From positions 1-64,000 of the forward strand of contig NZ_LAHP01000019.1 in assembly GCF_000987765.1 (NCBI RefSeq): 64,000 nucleotides of DNA, given 5' to 3'. The position numbers were made by a program, and so were the translations under genes. This DNA is from Arsukibacterium sp. MJ3. Lineage in GTDB: Bacteria > Pseudomonadota > Gammaproteobacteria > Enterobacterales > Alteromonadaceae. A model generated the notes under the pieces. The model did not search any database, was not told the origin of the DNA, and was given only the letters and a program-made list of their open reading frames with translations. Below are positions 57,245 through 64,000 of this stretch, one piece after another. The stretch's first letter is position 1. The number at the start of each line of letters is the position of its first letter.

Positions 57245-60200
57245 TTAGAAGCGCTCCCGCCAATAAATTTGTCGCGGGTTACCCCGGTAGCGGCCAAACA
57301 TAAATTCAGCTACCGGCGAGTTGGTATAACTACCATCGCCGTTCCAATCATACTGCAACCAAACCGGCACCTGATAAGTAGCGCCAACACTGCCGGGCAT
57401 ACCCGGGGCCAGTAACATCAGGCCACGTGATGGCGTTTTACCACTGCTAAGGCCGCTAGCATTGGCCTGTACTGTGGTTATACTGCTGCCTAATACCAGA
57501 TTGCTTGCGCTAATAATACTGCAATTATCGGCACTGTTGCTTTGAAAGCGGCTGCCGTCCCAATACTCAGCGCTTAAACTTACCGGTAAATCGTCAAACT
57601 CTGGCCCAAAGCCATTGGCCATAACTAGACGCCCGTACCTGATGTCAGTCTGCAGCAATGCAGCAGCATTGCAGCTATTATCGGCTGCGCAATTACTGCT
57701 AGTGACATTAGTGTCGGCAGCCGCAACCGGGCTACCGTCGGGGTCAAGCACATTCAACGCCACGGTCAATTCAGAGTAAGGCCCGTCGGCCCCGCCACTG
57801 CTTTGCCGGTTCAGCCGCAGTTCTGTGGTGCTGAAATGCTGCTGGCCCAGAGTCCAGCTACCAAAACCGCTACTGGTAAGCCTGGCCGTTAAATCACTAC
57901 CACTATCGGCATTCTCGGCTTGCAGTAATAAACTGGCTTTGGCAAAAGTGCCGTAGTAATTGCGAGTGCGCTGGCCCCGGGTATTACGCGCGGTTAAGGT
58001 AAAGCCCAACGCAAAAGGTTGCTGCATATAGCTGAAGCTGTCACAGGCGGCAGTGTGGCTGACGTTACTAACAGCAAAATCGGCTGGTATAAAACGGCCG
58101 ATATAAGCAGAGCACAAACCGAGTGTTTCACCTAAAAAACTCGTGCTCGCTTCATACTGAACTATGCCGACCTCACTGAAATTAACCAATGGGCTATTAC
58201 TAATTTCAGTGCCCGCATTAAACAGTAGGTCAGACATATATTGAAGAACACCCGCGGTGCCCTCCACCGGTAAACGAAGACTGACTGACGGTTGACCAAC
58301 CAGCCATGCTGGAGTTCTTGGACCTGGGGCGGGTAGAGCTAAATCTGATTGATTACACTGGTCCCAATTACCATCGTTATTATTGTCTAACCCTTGCTGC
58401 CAGCTGACCGTTCGGCTGATAAGGTTAAAATTCTGACCTGCGACATGGTAAGCCGGACCGTTAGCGCTTTGCGCCACAGGGTTGTCAACTGCGGCAATGT
58501 GCAGTCCCAATGGCCTGACAATAAATGGCAAACTGGTGTCATTTCTGGCTAAAGTATCGGGTAAAACGCTACCATCTGGTGCGGTAACGGGTATCTGCAT
58601 GTCTGCGCGCAACGTGTATCGACCAGCATCTCTCGCCAGCACAGAAAAAGGCGCGCTGCCATCAGCGCCAAATTGCATTTGTACGGTTTGCTGACTACCT
58701 GCAGACACTAGGTTGGCGCTGTTAACTGCAGTTATTGAGATACGATTATTGTTAAGCCCCTCTGCAGCAAGCGGAACCTGATAGCGAAACTGCACCGCAT
58801 GAGTCTGATTTTGAATTGCTGCCTCGCAAGCCCCGGTATTGGTGTTGGTACGAACCACCCGCAACCGCTGCTGCGCAGTATTAAAACCTATATTGGAGGG
58901 TTTAGCAGCTAATTGTGTCGGTAAAGGTGATTTTATTGGCATAGCAGCGTTGCCATCGATCTGGATACCAACATTACTAAAACTCAACTGACAACTGCCC
59001 TCAACGCCATTGTTAAAACAGCGAGTGACATTTTGTGCGTTAGGCGAACTGCTGTTGATGCCGAGAGTCAGCGCAGAAGCACTGCCGTTACGAATAGCCA
59101 CATCCAACTGACCACCACTAAAGTTATAAGCTGGCCCAGCCTGGCTGTAATCAGCCCCGCCGAGCCAGCCACTGTTGGGTAACAGGCTAATGTAAACCGC
59201 GCCATTAAAGCGCTCAGTACAACTATTGTTGGCGCAAGCCAGTATAGTTACGGGTGCGGCCTCACACGTTAAGCCAGTACCACTGTGTAAAATTCTGAAA
59301 TGGTTAATATCCCTGCGTACTGGCTCCATTTTAAGCGCGCACACCTCAACATTATCCACTTCATGGTTATCATTAGAACCACCTGTAGAACCTGTCAGGG
59401 TTAACAATAATTCAGCCGGCACTGCCGCCTGCCCCGCGCTGGTTAACACATCCACTGGGCCGATTAAATTGATAAAGCCACTACCCGTATTGCGGGCAAT
59501 GGTTACCCATGAGTTAGTCGGGTTGCGGCTATCTATAGTAGCCCGGTAACGATGAGCAACATTTTGATTCGCTGTGCGAACTGCAGGTGATAGCCCGGCA
59601 GTTCCAGATATGTAACGATACCCAGTTTGACCAACACCTGAGCCACGCAGGGCGAGGGTATTTGCCCGTGAACCCGGCCCACCCAGCCGGCATTCGTTTG
59701 GATTTGAATAATTCCCAAAAGTATCCAACCCCAGACCCAGCCAACCACCACTAAAACCCGCTACACCACAACGGTTGGCGTAACCCATAGACCCGCCGTA
59801 ACCACCCGGTTCAGGGGTTATATTCGCATCAGAAAATACCACTGCCATACCGTCAGCACCATTGCCGTCATAAGCAAAAAAATCATATTCCAGCACGACC
59901 AGATTGCTATCAGAGGGAAATACGCGCTGCAACGTCGCTGAGGTCGCCACATTGGCTGTGTTATTGGTAATCCGCAACCGACCATTTACAATGCGTGGAT
60001 TGCCAAAAGTCCCACTTTTGTTAGTGACCGACCATTCATCACCAACTGCGGAGCGTTCAAAATCATCAAAAAAACATTGTGTCGGTTGAGTTGATAGTGT
60101 GACGACATCCTGCCAGGTTGTGCCCAGTGCAATCCGATCCAATATGGCCAAATCGCTGTCAGCAAGATTTTCGGTTCGAAAACCAATTTGCGAAAAGCTG

Positions 60201-61639
60201 CTTATGTTGCTGTTGCCCACTGACACTACATCTGACACTGCAGGTTGTTCGCTAAGGCTGACAGGGTTAACCCATAATTCGAACCGGTTATAAGGCTGAT
60301 TAGCGCCTGTGGTACTTTTACTTAAGCGCCCGACGAGCAAATAACTGACACCGTTTTCAATTGGCATAGAATACACATCGTTGTTGGTGCGGGTTCGGAC
60401 AAACAAATCTTCAGGACCGGCACCTGAACCCCTGTTAGTTTTAATACCAATATTAGGGATGTTACTAAAGCCAGTTTGCTCAAACCAAAGAGCTGCAAAT
60501 TTGTTATTACCTGGCGCCAACTGAAAACGAAGCAACATGCTCACATAAACCACATCGTCGTTGTGTGCCGCCGCCATCGGCCGCGTCGCGGCCACATCAT
60601 CGCTACCTGATAATTGCAAAGCACGTTGACCGCCAGCAATAAACTCTCCATTTGCTGCCACATATTGTAAACGTTGACTGCTTACATCAATAATCTGCTG
60701 CCGATTGGCTGCACCGGTCCAACTGCTGCCCCAGCCTGTGCCACCATTCTGACCGGCAATACTACCGGTGGCGTAACTTTCAAAATTATCTATAGCTAAA
60801 AGGGGTGGCTTATATGCCTGATATGCCTGACATGCATTCACTGGTGTCGAATTGGGCAAGCATTGACCAAACACTTGACTGCCGGTCATTACATTTACAG
60901 TTGAGTATTCTGGCGCTTGTAGCACGCCATATAGCACACCACCATTAACGTTAATAGCACCGCTGGTACTAATGATATTTACCAATTCAGCATTGCTACC
61001 CAAGCGGCTATTTATAACATCAACTGTACTGGCGCCGCTGACGTTTCCGCTTGGCATTGTTACGTTTGTTAACGTTAGCGGTTTATTAGATGTCATGGTA
61101 AAACTGCCGGCCAGCACGCCACCGCTAAATGACATACCAGACTGCGCTGTCGCACCACCATTAAGATTAGTATCAGATGTGGTAATGGCATTGCTGTTAC
61201 TGGTAATTTGGCCGCTTACCGTGCCACCAGTCAGGTTTATATTGCCTGAAGTGATAATAGTGCCATTAACAGTAGTCGTATTTAGTACAATATTGGCACT
61301 ACTGGCTGTAATATTCCCCCATAAGGTATTGGTGTTGGTGCTACTTATCCCCCCATAGTTACTTTCCAGGTTAATTCGAATTGCCGAAGTTCCGATAACC
61401 GCACCATTGAGATTGAAACCATTATTGGCCAGTATCGTCGAAGCAGAACTAGCTACAACAATGTCGCCGTTATTAAGGGTGATCTGGCCATTGCCATTGC
61501 AACTATAAGTTGTGCCACTGACATGCCAACTGGTGCTGCAAGGTGGGTAGCTACCGCTACTAAGGTTAAACGTTGCCGCCTGCACTATTGCCGGCAACAG
61601 TAATACTGTTGCCAAAAACACCCCATACAGGACATTCAT
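57245..61639 (-). CDS. mshQ: MSHA biogenesis protein MshQ, lectin-like and DUF6701 domains
   Basis: A very large exported protein (1,464 residues) encoded last in the MSHA pilus operon. It starts with a signal peptide (VFLATVLLLPAIVQAATF). Residues about 25-270 form short imperfect repeats rich in Asn, Ser and Gly (ITTSDTNLNGG, MTSNKPLTL). About 285-520 and 545-760 look like concanavalin-like lectin folds; the second has YDGNGADGMAVVFSD and LGLGLDTFGNY. The remaining part from about 770 is the cysteine-rich DUF6701 region of MshQ proteins, ending FGRYRGNPRQIYWRERF. It may be a pilus-tip or surface adhesin. The ATG overlaps the mshP stop (ATGA). Confidence 0.85.
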   Translation of the reverse strand: MNVLYGVFLATVLLLPAIVQAATFNLSSGSYPPCSTSWHVSGTTYSCNGNGQITLNNGDIVVASSASTILANNGFNLNGAVIGTSAIRINLESNYGGISSTNTNTLWGNITASSANIVLNTTTVNGTIITSGNINLTGGTVSGQITSNSNAITTSDTNLNGGATAQSGMSFSGGVLAGSFTMTSNKPLTLTNVTMPSGNVSGASTVDVINSRLGSNAELVNIISTSGAINVNGGVLYGVLQAPEYSTVNVMTGSQVFGQCLPNSTPVNACQAYQAYKPPLLAIDNFESYATGSIAGQNGGTGWGSSWTGAANRQQIIDVSSQRLQYVAANGEFIAGGQRALQLSGSDDVAATRPMAAAHNDDVVYVSMLLRFQLAPGNNKFAALWFEQTGFSNIPNIGIKTNRGSGAGPEDLFVRTRTNNDVYSMPIENGVSYLLVGRLSKSTTGANQPYNRFELWVNPVSLSEQPAVSDVVSVGNSNISSFSQIGFRTENLADSDLAILDRIALGTTWQDVVTLSTQPTQCFFDDFERSAVGDEWSVTNKSGTFGNPRIVNGRLRITNNTANVATSATLQRVFPSDSNLVVLEYDFFAYDGNGADGMAVVFSDANITPEPGGYGGSMGYANRCGVAGFSGGWLGLGLDTFGNYSNPNECRLGGPGSRANTLALRGSGVGQTGYRYISGTAGLSPAVRTANQNVAHRYRATIDSRNPTNSWVTIARNTGSGFINLIGPVDVLTSAGQAAVPAELLLTLTGSTGGSNDNHEVDNVEVCALKMEPVRRDINHFRILHSGTGLTCEAAPVTILACANNSCTERFNGAVYISLLPNSGWLGGADYSQAGPAYNFSGGQLDVAIRNGSASALTLGINSSSPNAQNVTRCFNNGVEGSCQLSFSNVGIQIDGNAAMPIKSPLPTQLAAKPSNIGFNTAQQRLRVVRTNTNTGACEAAIQNQTHAVQFRYQVPLAAEGLNNNRISITAVNSANLVSAGSQQTVQMQFGADGSAPFSVLARDAGRYTLRADMQIPVTAPDGSVLPDTLARNDTSLPFIVRPLGLHIAAVDNPVAQSANGPAYHVAGQNFNLISRTVSWQQGLDNNNDGNWDQCNQSDLALPAPGPRTPAWLVGQPSVSLRLPVEGTAGVLQYMSDLLFNAGTEISNSPLVNFSEVGIVQYEASTSFLGETLGLCSAYIGRFIPADFAVSNVSHTAACDSFSYMQQPFALGFTLTARNTRGQRTRNYYGTFAKASLLLQAENADSGSDLTARLTSSGFGSWTLGQQHFSTTELRLNRQSSGGADGPYSELTVALNVLDPDGSPVAAADTNVTSSNCAADNSCNAAALLQTDIRYGRLVMANGFGPEFDDLPVSLSAEYWDGSRFQSNSADNCSIISASNLVLGSSITTVQANASGLSSGKTPSRGLMLLAPGMPGSVGATYQVPVWLQYDWNGDGSYTNSPVAEFMFGRYRGNPRQIYWRERF

Positions 61640-62052
61640 TGCCGTACCTCCAGCTCAATACTGCGACTGGTAATAAATTCATTGGCATTGCAGCTGCCGG
61701 TGCTTTGCATAAAGTAAAGCTGGCTTAATTGCGGGCTGGCAACAGGCTGAGCGGTGCACTGCACCTGCGCTTCGCAACCGGGTAAACCGGCAGTAGCAAA
61801 ACTAAAAGTCCAACTGCTGCAGTTGGCGGCGCCACTGCGCGGAAATAACTCGGTTAACGCCAATTCCATGCCGCTTTGCGCGGCAAATAAGGCGCGGGTG
61901 CCTTGCACCTCGTACACCACACTGTCGTTGCTGCTTAATAAAATACGCGATAACGCCAACACAATAGCCAGCATTACTACGATGATAAACACCGCCACCA
62001 CCAGGGCGCTGCCTTGTTGCTGAGTTTTTGTTGACGCCAGCTTAAGGGACAT
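61636..62052 (-). CDS. mshP: MSHA biogenesis protein MshP
   Basis: A PilX-like minor pilin-associated protein with one N-terminal hydrophobic helix (QQQGSALVVAVFIIVVMLAIVLALSR, shown here for position about residues 11-36) but no GFTLIE signal. I choose the ATG at 62052 (138 residues), because the helix is then close to the start; an in-frame upstream start would add 26 non-conserved residues inside mshO. Four cysteines in the C-terminal half may form disulfides. Confidence 0.82.
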   Translation of the reverse strand: MSLKLASTKTQQQGSALVVAVFIIVVMLAIVLALSRILLSSNDSVVYEVQGTRALFAAQSGMELALTELFPRSGAANCSSWTFSFATAGLPGCEAQVQCTAQPVASPQLSQLYFMQSTGSCNANEFITSRSIELEVRQ

Positions 62053-62866
62053 TGGGGATATGTACCTCGTAGTTAAAAAACATATCACTGGCCGGGCTTT
62101 GGCCGAACTGCAGCCGGACATTAACGACACTATTGCGGGTTAACACCGCATTATTCACGCTAAAGCGCACCAGTTGCACATTACCGGCCATCAGGCTGCC
62201 GGCAGCAGCAGGCGGCAACGGCTGCACCGCACTGTAGTTGTAATTGCTGTAGCGGCGGATACTGCCCTCCACACCATTAAAACAATAACTGACCGGGCTG
62301 GCGGCCAGTAAATAAAAACGTTGTTCGGGGGAATCCAGCGGAAAGCTATGATTACTGGCCAACTGCACGGTGCGGGTAGCGCTATTGCCATCCGCATCAT
62401 CTGTTTCGGTACCGGTTAAAGACACTGTGCTACCAGTACTGGCATAAATATCACTTGGCTGGCGCGGATAAATTGTTAAAGGTAACCCCAGGTAACTGGC
62501 TTGCCAGTTGCGCAGTGCCAACCGTAGCTCGTTACCCACAACCGGTGCCACCGGTGCCTGTAAATACACCCCGCTGGCGGTAATAGGCGCAAATTCAATA
62601 CAGCGTAACAAGGCCGCATCGGCGCTTCGAATACTGTTAGGCGCCGCATTGCGTAACTCACGTTGCAGCCGCTCGGCAACAAAACGGCTTTGATTTAACA
62701 CCTGTTCGCGCTCGGTGGCATCACTGTACATAGTGGCACCCAGGCCAATATAACTGCTTACGCCCAGCGCCAATATCGCCAGTAGCACCATCACAATGGT
62801 TAGCTCGATCAGAGTAAAACCGCGCTGTGCTTTTTGTTGTAGTCTTAGCGACAGTCTTGGCTGCAT
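62042..62866 (-). CDS. mshO: MSHA biogenesis protein MshO
   Basis: A prepilin-like minor subunit with the type IV prepilin motif QRGFTLIELTIVMVLLAIL, cleaved after Gly by the prepilin peptidase. The C-terminal half is beta-rich with two cysteines (LLRCIEFAP, SYCFNGVEG). Length 274 and operon position match MshO. The ATG overlaps the mshD stop by one base. Confidence 0.88.
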   Translation of the reverse strand: MQPRLSLRLQQKAQRGFTLIELTIVMVLLAILALGVSSYIGLGATMYSDATEREQVLNQSRFVAERLQRELRNAAPNSIRSADAALLRCIEFAPITASGVYLQAPVAPVVGNELRLALRNWQASYLGLPLTIYPRQPSDIYASTGSTVSLTGTETDDADGNSATRTVQLASNHSFPLDSPEQRFYLLAASPVSYCFNGVEGSIRRYSNYNYSAVQPLPPAAAGSLMAGNVQLVRFSVNNAVLTRNSVVNVRLQFGQSPASDMFFNYEVHIPNVP

Positions 62867-63432
62867 TACCAGTTCCCCTTATAAGCGCTAAACTGCAGCT
62901 CATTGCCGGTTGGGGTGCTAATGCTTACGGTAATACGTTTAAGCTGATCGCCTGCCAGGCTGCTGCCGGCTATTTCGCCCGCAGCGGCATAACTAACGCT
63001 GACTCTGAGTTGATAGTTTCGGTATACATCGGCCAGATCTTCAGCCCGAATATTGGTAAGCAGGCTGCCATTGGCGGTAAAGTTATGAAAATCATCGACA
63101 TCATCGAAGCGTAGTCGGCTATCTGCGCCGCCCTCACCCGGGTCGACCGGCCAGCTGCCGTCAGTATTTTGCACGGTACAGGCGGGGGCACCACTTTCAC
63201 CGCAGCGTAGCATACTGCCGCTACGCGGGCTTTGCTCATCGAAGGCGCGCGCCATAATATCATTTAGCATACTTTGGCCAAGTTCGGTGGCCCGCACCTG
63301 ATGCCAGGGATCAGTGGTTTTAAGATACAGCGGCCCCAGCACTGCAGTAACTAGGCTAAGCGCAATCGCCAGCACCACAATGCCGGTAATGAGCTCTATA
63401 AGGTTAAAGCCGCGCTGACTACCGGCTAACAT
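62866..63432 (-). CDS. mshD: MSHA minor pilin MshD
   Basis: Prepilin-type N-terminus QRGFNLIELITGIVVLAIAL (Phe-Asn-Leu variant of the usual FTLIE), then a 150-residue globular part with cysteines in MLRCGESGAPACTVQN. 188 residues. It overlaps mshC by seven bases and is translated with it. Confidence 0.88.
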   Translation of the reverse strand: MLAGSQRGFNLIELITGIVVLAIALSLVTAVLGPLYLKTTDPWHQVRATELGQSMLNDIMARAFDEQSPRSGSMLRCGESGAPACTVQNTDGSWPVDPGEGGADSRLRFDDVDDFHNFTANGSLLTNIRAEDLADVYRNYQLRVSVSYAAAGEIAGSSLAGDQLKRITVSISTPTGNELQFSAYKGNW

Positions 63433-63902
63433 AAGTGAATATACCCTTCATACTCAATACAAATAGCCAGATTAACACTACCTTGCACGTTAACCCGGCA
63501 GTTGTTGCTATTACAAAGACGAACACCGGTAACATTAACCGGCTGGCCCAGATTATTAAAATACAAATCGAGGTTAAAAGCGCTTGGGGTTAACCTTATG
63601 GCGCTGCGGTCTCGCTCGCTAATACAAAGTTGGGTAGCCGTGTTGTTGCAGCCCGGGCTATTGGCTGGGTTAACACTAAAACTGTCAACCCGAAAGCCAA
63701 CCGGGCCGCAGTTGGTACATTGCATTGCTTGTACTTGTTGGCGCTGCATAAGGCTTAATGCCTGATCACGGTACAAATATTCGTCGGTACCGCTGCCAGA
63801 AAAAAAGCGTGGTAGCAAGGTTCCTGCTAACACGCCTATTATCACCAGCACCACAATTAGCTCTATTAAGGTAAAGCCAGTTTGCTGCGCTGATTTTTTC
63901 AT
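63426..63902 (-). CDS. mshC: MSHA minor pilin MshC
   Basis: Prepilin motif QTGFTLIELIVVLVIIGVLA and a 158-residue body with paired cysteines (QCTNCGPVGF, LCNSNNCRVN). It is the first complete msh gene in the window. Fifteen bases separate it from the stop of the preceding pilin gene. Confidence 0.88.
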   Translation of the reverse strand: MKKSAQQTGFTLIELIVVLVIIGVLAGTLLPRFFSGSGTDEYLYRDQALSLMQRQQVQAMQCTNCGPVGFRVDSFSVNPANSPGCNNTATQLCISERDRSAIRLTPSAFNLDLYFNNLGQPVNVTGVRLCNSNNCRVNVQGSVNLAICIEYEGYIHLC

Positions 63903-63917
63903 AACAAGTTACTGCTA

Positions 63918-64000
63918 TTAGCAACCGTCACTTAAAATAGTAATAACTGGTTTAACAGCTGGACCAGTTGACTGAGCGTACTGGACGTAACAGTTTTCGT
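63918..64000 (-). CDS. mshA: C-terminal end of a major MSHA pilin (MshA-like), cut by the window edge
   Basis: In the minus frame ending TAA at 63918 the residues read ...NCYVQYAQSTGPAVKPVITI and end LSDGC. This is the usual MshA C-terminus with a cysteine pair (NCYV and final GC). mshA directly precedes mshC in known MSHA operons. Only about 27 codons are visible, so the assignment rests on this tail and on gene order. Confidence 0.65.
   Translation of the reverse strand, partial: ENCYVQYAQSTGPAVKPVITILSDGC

Overview
The window looks like a chromosome segment of a marine or aquatic gammaproteobacterium of the Rheinheimera / Alishewanella / Arsukibacterium type (Alteromonadales-like). The right part (about 41.0-64.0 kb) supports this. 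It is a conserved housekeeping block with the MSHA type IV pilus genes (end of mshA, then mshC-D-O-P-Q) next to mreBCD, maf, rng, yhdP, a nitrilase-family gene, tldD, ilvE, darP and pmbA, plus a lipoprotein M3 peptidase. The genus is inferred from gene order and has not been tested by alignment.

The left part (1 to about 40.4 kb) is a defence island ending at a tRNA-Arg(CCG) gene. From left to right it holds: (i) a CRISPR array of 20 visible repeats, open at the left window edge, preceded by a complete type III-B effector operon cmr1-cas10-cmr3-cmr4-cmr5-cmr6-cas6, all on the minus strand; (ii) an integrative-element module with a Toprim primase-like gene, broken small genes, a zinc-finger-like protein, a tyrosine recombinase, an excisionase-like protein and two divergent small regulators; (iii) an HNH nuclease and a phosphorothioation-associated methyltransferase; (iv) a phosphorothioate (PT) system. 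On the plus strand the PT system has sspB-sspC-sspD-like modification genes, with a convergent sspA-like cysteine desulfurase. Divergent from them is a tightly packed five-gene minus-strand operon (31.6 to 17.5 kb). It encodes DptF-, DptG- and DptH-like restriction proteins followed by a second DUF4007-like protein and a second giant P-loop ATPase.

Proposed working order: SspA mobilises sulfur from cysteine, SspD activates the backbone site, and SspB (DUF4007) with SspC (ATPase) select and nick the target. The divergent operon would then attack DNA lacking the mark. Its last two genes are the same kind of pair as SspB/SspC by motif and position. This makes the operon the best candidate for something not fully described: either a restriction complex with its own DUF4007/ATPase reader, or a fusion of two PT-linked modules. 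The 345-residue unknown protein between sspA and the tRNA may be another component or passenger.

By eye, the PT region and the neighbouring small genes are much more A+T rich than the cmr operon and the housekeeping block, which suggests the island was built from several acquisitions. Intergenic signals include several strong hairpin terminators, palindromic operator candidates between the excisionase and regulator genes, a tRNA promoter, and a triple TGGTCAC repeat with 11-bp period beside the tRNA that may be an integration-site relic.
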